The translations under genes and the position numbers were made by a program. Below, piece after piece: positions 35,051-48,078 of a stretch of DNA of 64,000 nt (positions are counted from its first letter, which is position 1; every line of letters begins with the position of its first letter). This DNA comes from Micropterix aruncella (Eukaryota > Arthropoda > Insecta > Lepidoptera > Micropterigidae): assembly GCA_944548615.1 (NCBI GenBank), contig OX155951.1:42262113-42326112 (forward strand), in the 5' to 3' direction. The notes under the pieces are model-generated. The model searched no databases and was not told the origin of the DNA. It was given only the letters and a program-made list of their open reading frames with translations.

Positions 35051-35829
35051 TAAAGTAACTACCTCCATCCTTGTAATTATTAAATATAAATACCATTGCA
35101 ATATGAAGTTAAAAAAAATAATAAAATAAAATAAAAACCTAAGAGCGGATATATCATACTCTTTCGGCAGGCAATATACGATTTCTGTTGGTACCACCTC
35201 GATACAGGTTATTCCTAGTGAGGTGGTAAACCACAAACTGTCATTTCTGAATCATTTTCCGAGTTAGGAAAACAAAGACAAAATGCAATATATTCATAAG
35301 CACATGTCGTTTACAAACGCTGCAAAAAGTGTGTACCCACCTGTCAGTCTGTCAACCTGATGATCGTCCAAAAAGCACAATAGATAATTATATATATAGG
35401 TAACTAAAAATATTATTATAAAAACAATGTTTATAATATTTTTACGGAATGTTATATAATAATAAATACTATTGTAATACAATACTATACATTACCATAC
35501 ATGTAATAAGCAATACCATACAATGATATATAATAATATATTCACTATTTCGTTACAAAACAATTGCCAGCAACATACTTTAACATTTTTTTAAAGCTTG
35601 CTATAGATCCGAACTACACTTGCCCCCAGACGACTCCACACAATCGCTGTGATACAATAAACAAAACTGCCTTGAAAACTTGAGGCCCTATGTTTAGGAA
35701 CTACAGCTCGTGCTCGGGTGGGGTGCTCCTGCCGGGAACGGGACAATGGTATAACACCGAATGTATGTAGATATCGTGGTTCCTCAGACCGTACAATCTT
35801 CAGAATATACATACGAAGCTAAGTCAGTT
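35051..35829. other. No recognisable gene
   Basis: AT-rich with taata repeats at 35450-35545. Nothing coding recognised. Confidence 0.45.
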
Positions 35830-36607
35830 GCCTCTTTTTATCCTATATTCGGCATATTTGCTCTTTTGAGGAAAGGCGACATGTTAATAATATTAAATAT
35901 ATTAACATGCAAGCAGTTTAATAATATTCATGTAATGTTTCTACTATATAATTGTTTAGTCCGTAGCATACTTGAATATAACTCGGTCATCTGGTGTACA
36001 AGTGAAAACAAATACATTCAGATGGTAGAGCGTATTCAAAGAAAAATTTTAAGATATATTTATTACAGAAAATACAATATTTATCCATACTTATTTCCGT
36101 CCGATTCTGTGCTAGGAATGGTAGGATACAACAGTCTTGAAATGCGTCGATATATTTCCCTAATTATATTCGCATATAAATTACTTCAAGGAACTATTTA
36201 TTTGCCAAAGATACTATGTAAGTTTGAATTGTACGTACCGGTAAATTACACAGCGAGGAGATCGCATCTATTGTTTAATGTGCCGTACCATCGTACAACT
36301 ACTTTTGTAGACAGGCCAGTGGAAAGAGTTATAGCTCTTCTTAATTTCTTACCCACAGAAATAGACATCTTTTGTATATCTCTTTGGCAGCTAAAAAGGC
36401 AACTCCCTGCTATCTCATGTTTATCATGATCTGTCTTTCGTTTAGTTTTATATGTTTATGTTGTTTTTTCTTGTTTAATGTTAGCATTAATTTAGTTATG
36501 TAAGTCATTTATTTTTAGACTTACACTCTAGCTTTAATATTCAAGGGCGAATTGGATTCATCTGTAATGCTCTTGAGTAATATTTGAAACTAATAAATAA
36601 ATAATTA
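35830..36607 (+). pseudogene. Jockey-group LINE, C-terminal region and 3' tail
   Basis: The open frame to 36429 contains LVRSILEYNSVIWCTSENKY and MVERIQRKILRYIYYR, then RRSHLLFNVPYHRTTTF and PVERVIALLNFLPTEIDIF. This is the conserved segment after the polymerase domain of Jockey-group LINEs (VRS.LEY.S.IW.P, IE..QR..LR, RR....F..P..RT, SP..R...L.N). The catalytic part is cut off at about 35830. The stop at 36427-36429 is followed by a short 3' UTR ending aaactaataaataaataattaaatg. The C-terminal frame is open over roughly 190 codons, so this copy is younger than most LINE pieces here. Confidence 0.8.
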
Positions 36608-38546
36608 AATGTGATAGGTTGTTCCGTGGGTTTCCAATTACCTAACCACCGTCGGCTGGACATATGGCATCATTATCTATTCTAGGCATAGGAGTTATAA
36701 TCAAATATTTAAAAAAAACATACAACTTCCTGAATATTATCAAACGGACTCTGCCGTTGTCGATTCTTATAAAAATAAAAATTAAAAAGGTGTGAAAATT
36801 AAAGTAATAAAAAAACAATGAATAACCGACCTGATCGTGTAAATTCGTCAATACTGAAAACACAACGAAAAAACACGTGCAATAAAATGTTTAGGCAAAT
36901 TGATCAATTAAGGAATAGGACGTGTACATTTTAGTTTGACTCAAAGCAATTTCTTATCAAAGTGCTCCGATCATATGGAAAATAGCAACTTCTATAATTG
37001 ACTGTACGCGTTGGTTACCTGAACAGGTGGCCGCGGTTAAAATGACCCATCTTTCAGGAATGTCACGATATCATGCTCATGTACGCACGAAACCAATACA
37101 TTCCAGAGTGGACTTCACAAATTAGTCCAACTCTAGCATAATTTGATTGCTCAATGGCAGGTAACACGGATGGCTATTAATCGCGGAAATCCTATAGGTG
37201 TTACGTAATTGCTTCTAATATTATTTTTTCTGTAAGAATTTTCGGTTACTCTCCCGCTGATGTAATAAAAGGGTGATTATGTTTCGCGAGATGTAAACAT
37301 GTGGGATGGACCGTAGTTATCGCTTGATTGAGTTTTATCTTCAGATACTGGGGTGACTGATGTGAAGGAGGTTTTTTTTTGTAATGTGGAAGAGAAAATC
37401 TGATTTATTTCTTACCTGCCGTTTATTATTGTTTCGTCCATTGCAAATATTTTAATTTGTATGGAATATTATAAAAGCAGTTTACTACATTTTTATTCAA
37501 ACCCTGGCTTATAGAATGTTGAGAAAGGATTTACCGGTGCTGAAAACTGAAGGCGAGAACACAAGTGATTTGAGCTTTGTTCGATCCATCTTCAGGGCGC
37601 CGAAGCTTTGGCGTTATTTCTGGAAATTGAGCAGCCCTTTTGGCCATACACTCAGGTAGAGCAAGTGGCATGCAATGAACTATTAACCAGTTCCCATTCG
37701 CGCACCATGCCGAGATACTTGAAGAGCTTAAAATGCAGTTTTAGTTTATTTTAAAAATAATATTTCTATCACATGATAAACATCTACTTAGCAGACAACA
37801 GCTATGTTCAAAAACTGGTCAGAATAGCGCCTTCGACAGTCTTTACGATATTTAGATGTAATATAATCCTCAACATAATCCCAATTCTTAAAATTCTCTT
37901 GATATGTTACTGTAAATATGTTTCAAGTGTGTTCGCTTTAACCGAGAGGCTTGCGGCGATTCCACGCATCACATGAACATCTCGACGCGCAGAAATGATC
38001 TCTTTGCCCCTCATCATTTCGGGACGTATTAATAAAATAGGCGACCGCTCTTCCTTGTGTATTGTGTCGCCATTACGAACGCCCCACGTCAACAATAATT
38101 TCCTTAATGCGATCGCTGAATTACTTAATCCAACAGCGCGTCGCAATTGCCCACTCGGGAACGATGCCGTTGCGTCCGGCCTACGTTGACTACATCTCTC
38201 TCTCTCCCTCTCTCTGTCGTTGGCACCTTTATACTTAGTAGGGATAGATGTCGATCTATCGTCGTACGCTGCGCATTAACTGTAGGTCGACGAGAGGGTT
38301 TCTGCTCGTCCGCGCACCTTCGATGGACTGACAGCCACCGCCTACAAGCATGTTTTATTCCACGTCGACATCTTCGACGAAAACAGCGGCACTGTACTTT
38401 ACGGAATCATTGAAACATATACAACTGCGATTATATCCTTGTGAAATCAAGAATGATGTGAATTATTGGTGTGAATGGGCGAGCTGGGCTACCCCAGGTG
38501 GGTTGATATCCCTACCCCTTATGTTGCAGAACGCTAATATTTCCTA
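36608..38546. other. No recognised gene
   Basis: Overlapping short frames on both strands at 37907-38413 show no family resemblance. A (TC)n run sits at 38193-38215. Confidence 0.45.
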
Positions 38547-39260
38547 CTAGCTGCCCCGCGCCCACTTCGTTGGGCGGTAATTTTTTTTACCTGTGATGAA
38601 ATTATTAGTGTGGTTCGGTTAGTACTGAGTGCTATGACTTATTTCCTGACTGCCAAAAGAAGGGTTATAATTTTACTGCATATGTTTGTATGTATTTGTA
38701 TGCCAATTTAACTATAATCTCGTTATTTGTGAGTGTCTTCTTGTGAGTGTCTTATTTGTAAGCGTATTATCTCTTTAACTATTTATGCAGTAAAAGAGAA
38801 AAGTCTTTTGTTTTAAACACTTCAGGCGATAAATTTACTTATTTTGATAAGAATTCATAATTGATAATATGACCAATAAACATGACCTAACAAATTATTT
38901 TTTTAATATAAAATACTAATGTTTGTTACTTAACTATACAAGTTAGACATATGCTGTCGCTGACTTTTTTGTAGGCATTATCAAGCTCTATAACTTTTCT
39001 CTAGAACTTAATCATATATCTCTCAACGTTAAGGCAGCGTTCGTTAGAAACATTTTCGTTCGACCGTTTTTTCCGACTTATTTTGGAAATCCGACTACCA
39101 CAAAAAAGTCTTTTAATTTTTCGGATTAATATATAGCCTATGACACTCACAAATAACGTGGCTTTCTATTGGTAAAAGAATTTTCAAAATCGGTTTAGTA
39201 GATCCAGAGATTACTTCCTACAACGTCACAAACTTTACCTCCTTATAATATTAGTATAGA
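38547..39260 (-). mobile_element. Non-autonomous Helitron, 714 bp, both ends present
   Basis: Minus strand: begins TCTATACTAATATTATAAGG at 39260 and ends CGGGGCAGCTAG at 38547. The neighbouring bases are A on the 5' side and T on the 3' side, as expected for Helitron insertion between A and T. About 10 bases before the end there is a hairpin (cgccca-acgaag-tgggcg). No Rep/helicase frame is present, so it would depend on an autonomous partner. Confidence 0.8.
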
Positions 39261-41289
39261 TTATCTGCGGCAAGTTTGTAGGCGCGATTATTTAAATAAG
39301 ACCGACATCTGTGCGAAAATTCGCACGGAATGCATTTTGAATACATTTTCGACGTCAACAAAAGCCGCCTTTTTTCGGACCGCGTGTGCAAACATCACCT
39401 CTCCTTCAAGAATATCTTCTCAGTATATACTATTGTAATAACATTAAAAGCTTATAAACGTATGTGGCCGTAAAGATGTAGCAGCTATAACAAAACTGCA
39501 TTATATAGAAACAGCATTTATTCAATGTAATTTACCGAATAAATTACGACCAAAACAATTCTCTTAATGTGCTATTTTTATTAATCTTAGTCTACGACGG
39601 AGATATTTTAAATACATGTTTGGAAAAATAATAGGAAATAAAAAAAAACGCTTTCTTCCAGATATCATCGCACTACTTATTAATTAGTATCTAACTATCT
39701 AACTATCTAACTATCCTACCTCTGATAAACAATATTTTATGGAAGAAGTGCGCAATTCATATCTACAAGGCCCGACTCGATCAGGAGGAAATTTCCGTCG
39801 AAAAAGAAGATGGCGAATAAATTGACCTTAAAATTGGCATATACAAAGATCAAAGTGGTCGCCCAAGCAAAAATATTATCTCTCTTAAAACCAAATAAGG
39901 GATGTGATGAGTTATCTCGCAGCGGGTTCGCTTATTGGCTTCCGTCTCCTTTTATTGCTAATGGCCTGCCGTCGCCTCCGATCGACTTACTTCCGCAGCC
40001 GGCCTCCTCGACCACTTTCATTTTATTAACCGATTAAATAGTGGTTTACTATACATAATATACCTATAAAGCTATAAAAAATGTACACAACCGTCTAGCA
40101 ATTCATTAGGAATGAGAAAAACTAAAGCACACCTTCCGTTCGGAAATAAAGGAATCAGTGCCAAGCGAAAACGCCAAAATTGATTCATCTTCAAAACATC
40201 AAAATCGATCCAAAATCAAAAATCAATTGATTCCACTATAATGTTTATTTACAAAGTTATAAGTTTATAACGACATTTCAAGACATTTATCTTATACATA
40301 TATCTACTCATACATTAGATATCTACTTATATTTAGACATTTATTTGATATTACTTATACTTGGACACATATATGACATATATCTACTTATTTAATTAAT
40401 CGAATTATTTATCCTTATTATCTATGCAGTTTGACTGTACGATTGACCATATATCTGACTAATTAGACAATTATATGGAAAACATTTACCAGTGTTTAAT
40501 ATTAAGACAAATTACTAAATTCTAAATTTAATTTAAAGACTAACGGTCTTAGAAATAAAAATATTCGTAAAACGCCGATGACCGGGGGTTTTATTACCGC
40601 CCGTTTTGGACTGATCCACTATGTTGAGAAATAAACGCATTTTAAGCTTTGTTTAACTACCACACGCGTACACAACAGAATCAAAGACAAGTAGAATTTT
40701 TACTCCGGTTGATTTTGGTTAAGCGTTGGACGGATATTGATTTCAATCGAGTCGACTTTGTTTCCAACTAATTATAATATAATTTCATTAAATATATATA
40801 ATAGGTGATATTATATTGCTTTGGTTATTGAAATATATCTAAATGCTTCCATTATATAAAGGAATTATTCGATAATATCTGTGGCAATTAGGCAAAACTA
40901 CATAAGTCGTTGTTTGACCAAAATGAGTTATAATGACCATTTGCTAGCGTTGCCAACTTTGTCGTTTCTTCATTTAAATTAACACTTACTCTTTCTTCTT
41001 CACCAAAAAATCTCAACACAATACAAAGACACGTTCATTTGCGCCGTCACCATTTTTATTTTCTGCGAATATTTTCAGCATTATATTTTCTAAATTCTAA
41101 TAAATATATTTTAAAATATTCATATGTTGATGATTTGCTGTGGAGATAGCTCAAATGAGGTCCTCTGCGGCGGCTGCCCGAGGGACGCAACAATACTATA
41201 GGACGGACTTATAAGAAACGAAAAGTAATATTTTTTTTACTTCAGTCCAGGGAGTCAATAAATGAGGCGACTCTTAGGAGTGGAATGGC
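39261..41289. other. No recognised gene
   Basis: A small tandem run of tctaacta lies at 39689-39716. A 75-codon frame at 39810-40037 lacks any recognisable motif. Otherwise AT-rich, with many atatcta-like steps at 40290-40400. Confidence 0.45.
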
Positions 41290-41445
41290 TATAAGATAAA
41301 AAACGTTGTCTAGGGTAGACTGCCTAGGGGAGACAACGGCAGCTGCAACGTCGCCGAAACGTCGGGTGTTACAAACTTGACGCGGTAAATTCGTTTTGTA
41401 TCTTATTTATAATGACAAACAACCGCGATAGTCTCCGATTTCGTA
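41290..41445. repeat. One-armed relative of the 24.2 kb fold-back repeat
   Basis: gtctagggtagact, ggcagctgcaacgtcgccgaaacgtcggg and gacgcggtaaattcg match the right arm at 24.2 kb in order. The downstream acaaccgcgatagtctccgattt also has a match after the 34.9 kb copy. Confidence 0.65.
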
Positions 41446-42184
41446 TGGAATGGCTAGTCGGCGTGATAAAGTCGTCGCGACGTCGGGTTCTTGAAAGGAG
41501 TAGAACTACTCTTCCGGGTCTGCTTTTTGCTAATAGAATGGACTCCGCAATGGGCGCCGACTAGGAGCCGGAATCCCTGGACGGGGATGCGATTGAAACT
41601 TGCTATATTAGAAATGTACATGTCTCGCAGTCAACGACCGACCCGCACTTTTAGTCGGGCATGCCATGTTATTACCGCGACGGATACTTGTCATGTCGGC
41701 CATTTAATATGTTATGGTCACCACGCGTTTTTTTCATTCATAATTGATAGAACGGCCGGCTATAAACGTGGCTGCATTGTGTTCGACTACTACAATGTAA
41801 CCAATTGTAGTGTATTGCCTCGTCTCGAAATAGAGATAATTATTTCATCGAAATCATAACCAGGAAGGCGCGCTAAATAATACTGGAAGTGGAATTATTT
41901 CTAGGAACAATGCGGGCACGTCTCAGGAAATGTGGTAAACAAGGGGTTTTCATAACTTCTGCAATCTTCGACCGCGATCCCATACACACGTACTTCCACG
42001 CTGTCTCTAAAATCTATTAGTCTAGAATAAAAAAACGGCTTTTATTCGTTTTTACTACTACATACATATAATATCTATGCCTCCAATGAAATACCTTTGT
42101 AATCAGTTTTATATCAAAGTTATTGCACCATGAAAGTTCATGTTTTTGCAAACAAAGTAAAAAATCGGTTGTTACACCCCAAGA
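41446..42184. other. No recognised gene
   Basis: A 122-codon plus-strand frame (41491-41859) has no family resemblance and ordinary composition, so it is not called as a gene. Confidence 0.4.
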
Positions 42185-42385
42185 CTTTCCCGGCAATCAG
42201 ACAACCCCCCTCCCTCCCCTCGCGACAGAGCCCCTTAACCCCCCCTCCAACCATCTCCCCTTCCTTGACCCCCCTTTCAAACTACACCCCTCCCCCTATA
42301 CCCCTCCCCCAACTTACCCCTCAACCCTTCACCCCCCCCCCCACAAACACCACCCCCCAAACTCCTTCCCTCCGGATTTTTCTCA
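42185..42385. repeat. C-rich tract (G-rich on the minus strand)
   Basis: About 190 bases with almost no G on the plus strand and many runs of 4-12 Cs separated by short A/T-containing gaps. The minus strand could form G-quadruplexes. Two overlapping frames here (42123-42464, 42130-42426) code only proline-rich low-complexity text and are composition artefacts. Confidence 0.8.
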
Positions 42386-42459
42386 AGATCTTCCAGATTT
42401 TTTTTCAATTGAATTCATTCGATTGAAATATTTCCATCCCGAGAGCAAGCGATCAAAAC

Positions 42460-42830
42460 AATAAATTAATAGTTTAAAAAAAACCACTAAAAACACGCTT
42501 TTATAAATGCACGTAAAAACCACATCATCAGACCTTGAGACCTAATCGTGGTCAAAGTTCATTCCAAGACTTTTCTAACAAGTCCAAACACAGCTATGAT
42601 ACGATGTTCCATCATGAAGTTCCAGTTCATATCTTCCGACTCCATCATCAGATCAGTTCGACAGTACCATATTATTGTATTGTCATCAGAACTACATACA
42701 TCTGGCAATGTTCATGACGCTAAGATCCTTGGAAGATGGTTACATTAGTTACTCTAGATTCCATTACATAGTTAGTTACATACAGGTCGACCTAATAAAA
42801 GCTTGTTAAAAACACAGAATCCGTCGGGAA
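42460..42830 (+). repeat. Interspersed repeat, copy 2 (inverted relative to 21.4 kb)
   Basis: Partner of 21420-21808 in opposite orientation. The shared region starts aataaattaatagtttaaa and runs through cgacctaataaaagc. It lies directly after the C-rich tract. Confidence 0.7.
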
Positions 42831-44038
42831 AAAAATAGTATTTGCTTGAAAAAATTACAATGTAAAAAAATACAATTAACTATTGCCGTTGAGCATATTT
42901 ACGCAATGTATTGAAATTTACGTTGAAATATTGTTTTTAATTTAATTTTAAATGGGGCCCTGTGGGTTACAACATATTACCGCTTCGTTGTCGATTTAAG
43001 TAGATATAAATACTTAGTGATTTTTCTTTCAAAACGTTCAAGGCGTTACGATGTCCAGTTTCAGTACACCAGGCAGACGTCTTTTGCGCGGGGCTTCCAG
43101 GGAACAGCGCAGCCGAGCAACCGACAGGTGTCGCCTCAAAATAACAACAGTCGTAGCGATCCACCATTTCGTTCAACGCATACACGTATACGTTTTCTTG
43201 TACGCGATTATGCACGTGCATTTGAATAGGTACCTATTCCGCAACGCGATCGCTCATACAACGTCCGCCTGGTGTCTGCCTTTGTCCCTACATTGGTCGT
43301 TAACGGCACCGAAGAAGAAGAAGAAGCTGGCTCGACGAAGTAATCACATTCGCATGTGGGTCGCTGGAAAGCGGTCCGCGTAAAAAGGTCGTTCGCCTTG
43401 GACGATCAATATTATTTTCCGAGAGGCTCGACGAACTCCTTCCGCCTCGACCGCCTCGAGCTGCGGAAAATCAACGCTGGACGGTCAACCTGCGAGCCAT
43501 TTCAACAAAATGCCGGTGATTTTATAAAACAGTGGTGTTGCGCGATAGATGCGATATACCAATGTACCTAATAATATTATTTTACAGCTAGATTAAAAAA
43601 ATTATAAAATTAGCCAGGTAATAAATGCAAGGCCCCACATGTATGCGTTTAAGAAGTTACTTTGACGAATGGCTAAATACGAAACCATATAAAAAATCAC
43701 AACGCTTCGCAGATATTATTTATTATTGATTGCTTTTTAGAAGAAAAAGAGAAAGTAGTCAGGAACTATTCGAAGGCAGCCATATTACAAACGGAAAAGC
43801 TTTAGCTAATTTTATAATAGTGTAATTGTAGCACAACAACAGCGGTATATAATTATAATATTAGTTCGATTGAAACATAAACTAAGAAAGAAGTAGCTGG
43901 TTTTGCCTTCGGTACGTGGCTTCAGTCTTCAAATACAGTATAGGAGTAAATGTATAAAAAACATATTCGACCATTTAAAGTAACAACTTTTTGCATCTCA
44001 AGAAGAGAAATAAATCAATATTTTGATTCCTTTAGCAA
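42831..44038. other. No recognised gene
   Basis: A GC-richer patch at 43040-43520 carries overlapping frames on both strands (for example 43051-43383, ending in a KKKKK run) but no motif I can name. Possibly old transposon coding sequence. Confidence 0.4.
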
Positions 44039-44175
44039 CTAGAGCTGTCAACTACAACGGGCGAACCCGTCACCTCAGGAAGTTTTAACGATTAATGATC
44101 GTTCTGTCTCCCGTGAGGTGAACGTAGAACTTGGACTTGGGGCGAAAAACAATCCACTGTCTAGTTACGCCACTA
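44039..44175 (-). mobile_element. Unclassified element, copy 3: outer end of module A only
   Basis: About 130 bases match the left end of module A in copies 1 and 2 (ctagagctgtcaactacaac, acccgtcacctcaggaag, ccgtgaggtgaacg). Keeping this end while losing the rest is what 5' truncation of a retroelement on the minus strand would give. Confidence 0.65.
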
Positions 44176-44884
44176 TATTTTAAGATTATTTTCGTACGAA
44201 AATTGAGCCAAATTACAACCATGGGGATGAGTTGATAGAATATTGTGTTTTTGAGGTTTTGTTTTGGGATATAGAATGAAATGAAATAAAGATTGAGAAT
44301 TAAATAAAGACGTAAAACCAATCTAACGCTTGTCAAATTTCGGCGAAATCGAAACCTTTTTTTGAAATCTCATATTCAAAATCTTGCGCGATCACAATAC
44401 TTTATTGTGAACGGGAAACCAAAAAGAAAGAGAAAAATGTCCTAGAACTGTTCACCAGCGATCGATCGCAATTACACTAAGGTCCTTTTACTTCGATTAT
44501 AGGGGCGAAGGCTAATTTTGATAATTTTGCGAAAAGCACCAATTGGAAATGCGTAGACTCACAATAGCTGTTCCCGATTTATCCTAGACGACCAAGCTGC
44601 GCAAATCCTCTATTTATTAATTAGATCGGAAAAGGTTGGGTGGCACAAAACCTGACGAAAAACCTGAAGTGTTGTGCATATTTTTCTATATCAGAAACCT
44701 GGCCTTTCTCAGTATATGACTTTGGTCTGATTTCGCAAAAAATATGCAGCGGCTTCAGCGTGATAGCATTGTTTTCAATATAGAAGACAATCTATATGTT
44801 AAAAATGAAGAGCAATGATGTTATTTTTAAATAAAATAACATGATTATTACCTAATTAAATACTAACTAATCGAAACACCGTGC
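44176..44884. other. No recognised gene
   Basis: AT-rich, nothing recognised. Confidence 0.4.
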
Positions 44885-45200
44885 AGTGCTGCGGCCGCGC
44901 AGGGCGTAGCAACAGCTAGCTCCGCAAGTAGGGTAATTGGGTCGAGCCTCTGGGCCTTAGCTCAGGCTACGATTCCATTCGTCCGAATAGCGGTTGCGCT
45001 TTACGGCTACGCCTCTACGCTTTATGATCTTTTTATTATAGTCGCGTAGCAGCTCTACGGCGGTGACTGAGCCTTTCGAATGAGCAACGCGCAATACAAC
45101 CCTCGTTGGCGCAGATCTGTAGGTACAGAGCTCTGTCCTAAGGATGATTACATGCGGATCTAATGCAAGAACACTGGGTCGACCGTTTAGCACGAACTGT
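44885..45200 (-). other. GC-richer segment with an unrecognised 78-codon frame
   Basis: Composition rises clearly above the flanks. The minus-strand frame 45193-44957 (LALDPHVIILRTELCTY, RVVLRVAHSKGSVTAVELL) reads like real protein rather than random translation, but I know no family for it. It may be part of a retroelement. Confidence 0.3.
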
Positions 45201-45487
45201 CAAAATACAAGGTGCCCAGAAAGAGGATATGTTTAGTTTTAAAATTGAATAAAAAAGTTTTTTGATACTAAAATATGTGTATAATATATTTTTCCGTATT
45301 CTAGGGTTCTTTATATTTCCAGCAGTGTTGTAATCTCGAGGAGAATTTCCCAGATACTCGATCGCATAATCTACAATTCAGTAATTGCAGATTATATGGC
45401 ATGAGTATGCCATATAGAAATAATAATATTCTCCTAATTCGAACTGTTTAACGGGATTTTAGATGTGGATTGCTTGTCTGAACTAAT

Positions 45488-45760
45488 TTAAGCATTAAAT
45501 TTATCAACATTTCCTAGGCGTTTATTGCCACTGCCGCAAGTAATAATGCCATTGCTGGAGTTCATTCTATTAAAATGAGGAAGTCGGAACAGCTGATCAT
45601 TTTTTGTAATTCTTGACGGAGCATTCATTTTAATTTCTCCCATTGCATCGCTACGATTAAATATACCATTGAGTATTTTAAAAATATACACAGCATCATT
45701 TAAAAGATGCCTATGCACCAGAAATTTAATTTTAAACAGCACTATGCATCAGAAAATTAA
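45488..45760 (-). pseudogene. LINE C-terminal fragment
   Basis: Minus-strand KFLVHRHLLNDAVYIFKILNGIF followed by IKMNAPSRITKNDQLFRLP resembles the RR...D..FL.K.LNG and ..F..P.R..R....F..P blocks at the end of Jockey-group LINE proteins. The frame runs 84 codons to a stop at 45488. Truncated at both sides. Confidence 0.5.
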
Positions 45761-45800
45761 TTAGAAATGCCTATGCACCAGAAAATTAATTAGAAATCTG
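45700..45800. repeat. Tandem repeat of atgc(c)tatgcaccagaaaattaattagaaa
   Basis: About three imperfect units of roughly 30-36 bases. They overlap the start of the LINE fragment, so the repeat arose within it. Confidence 0.75.
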
Positions 45801-48078
45801 TACGTGTGTTGTTAAAATAGCTTTTTGTTTTAATGTTTAGGTATCGTACAGATTTCTTTTTAATATTTAATGTTCTTTGCCCGGTAGTGCGGGGACTATA
45901 TCGGAAACGCGAAAAGTTTTTCGAGATTATATATCCACAATACTTTTTTGGTTCGCCAGTGTGTAGTCAGGTAGCTTAAATGGCGCAATTTTGACTAAAC
46001 TGGCTAAACTGCTAAACTTGATTATTTTCAAAATGACAAGTGTAAGCGTCGATAGCGCACACAGCGGAATCTTTTCCAAGCTTATCGTACAAACGCGACA
46101 CGCCACAAGTGACAACAATTTAATTGTAGCTTACTACAAGGCTTTTGAATATTAAATGACTACCACAAGTCGTATGAATATTATAATTCATAATGTTTGG
46201 TATAATATTCACTCAAACGAGAATATAGTCTACAGGAAAAGTATGGTAGTTTGATGGAACAAGAAAGGCTTAATGTTAAGCATTATTAATTTCAAAAACA
46301 AACAGAATGGGAGGCCATAACTTCCCAAAAGGCTGAATTTATCATGGAGATAAGATGATGCAGTAGGATTATCGAGTGCATTGTACAGTAATGATAAGAA
46401 ATTAGTTCATGGATAATAGCTTCAGTGATAACATACGTGAAACGTTGAAATAAGAGTATAATATACGAGTAATTCTCTCATACCTACTGAAACTCATACG
46501 CCTCATCCATCTCAATCGATGTACATACTTTTTATCAATATCATTGTATACCGACACCTGGTCTAATAACTAGCAAATAGCGGATTATTTTTTCGTCCAC
46601 GCTTCACTGGCCACATTCATTCAACTGCATTGTCCGTTACTTATTTTGACGGCCACTCTTCCAAGGTATTTCCTCTTGCCTAAAAAAAAAATAAGATAGG
46701 TAGGTACTACTTAACTCATTTGACTTCACATTGCTGACCAAATATTTAGTATGCAGGGTTCAGTTTGAAAATAGATCGCGAAATTTATAAGGAGTCAATT
46801 TTCAAACGCAGTATTTGCACCGAGTCAAACTATGTATGTAATGGATATGTTATTTCAACATGCTACCGGAAAGTTTAAAAATAATTCAGTTTGAAATTTT
46901 ATTCAAAATGTTGCTAAGAGAGTTCCTATTAGGCAATGCTTTGTATTCGCTCGAAGACTTCCTTCATTTTGAGAATTACTAGTAGAAAGGGAGTAGGTAT
47001 ATACAGATAAACTGTTGGTAAACTATTACGATTTGCATATTTCTAAACCGATATTTATTTAGCAGTGATATTTTTTTAGTATGGCCATTTGAACATTTTT
47101 TTATTTTAATTCGGACAAGACCTTTTCCGTTTATTTTTTGACAAATTAGATTAATTGTTGTTACGTGAAATATTAAAAAAAAAAGTTGTTTTAAAATTTC
47201 TATATTATATTAATAGCCGTGTAAATGACTATTCATTAGGATTCTTGTAACCTCCTTTATTTATATAATATTTTTTTGTTGCCTGAATAATTATTTTTTA
47301 AGATATAAAAAAATGTATATAAAAGTTACAATATTTACACTAAAGAAAAGTGTTTAGTTTTGTCTTGAAATTACTGAGAAACGGATTATTACTATCGTAA
47401 TGCTTTTCGAATTAAAAGATAAATGTAAATATTGAAAAATAGTCATGAATTGTGTTATTATAAGTAACAATTAAATTGAAAATCCAATTGGGTAGTTGAT
47501 AGTCGATGTTTTCACGATGTAATGAAAGGAAATAAATAAATAAAAATAAATGTTAAATGTGAAATGTTCAATCTGGTTCTACTGCTTTATACGATTTAGC
47601 TTTAATCTTTCGTTATTTTCGTATTCTTATTAAATAATTTCTAATAACAACCTCGCGTGCGTGTAAACAACAAAATTCCTGATCGATAGTATCGATCGAT
47701 CGATCGTACAGCGATAATTTATCTATTCTGCACGTATAATCATTTTTGTGATTTCCTTCTTTTTTTGCAATACGCTCCCCATGTAATTTTGCCTTTTTAT
47801 CACAGTATGACTATGTGTAAATGTTACTATACAATAGAATTCCTTATGAATTTATATGAATGTTACTATACAATAGAATTCCGTATTAGGTTTTGCTAAC
47901 AATACACCGACAAATAACTAGGAACTGATGAATGCCTTCTTATAACATCGATTTCCTCTTCTTATTCAGGTAGTTGCCAAATACCAGTATTATTCACTTT
48001 TCGTGACATGACGGCTTATGACAATGACAACGGCTAATCACAATGACTGCGTAAATAAACTTACAAGGATAAGCCACT
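45801..48078. other. 2.3 kb without recognised gene
   Basis: AT-rich. Contains an (ATCG)n run at 47681-47706 and a direct repeat of aatgttactatacaatagaattcc (47819 and 47859). Confidence 0.5.

Noticed and set aside
37907..38413. Overlapping frames on both strands, considered as a small gene or LINE end
   Set aside because: No motif stands in order, both strands are open equally, and a TC microsatellite runs through one of them.
42123..42464. Two proline-rich frames of about 100 codons
   Set aside because: Products of the C-rich tract; low complexity with no domain.
43051..43383. 110-codon frame with a lysine run as a PIF/Harbinger transposase N-terminus
   Set aside because: Considered because of the RR...W pattern, but no catalytic or helix-turn-helix motif followed in any frame.
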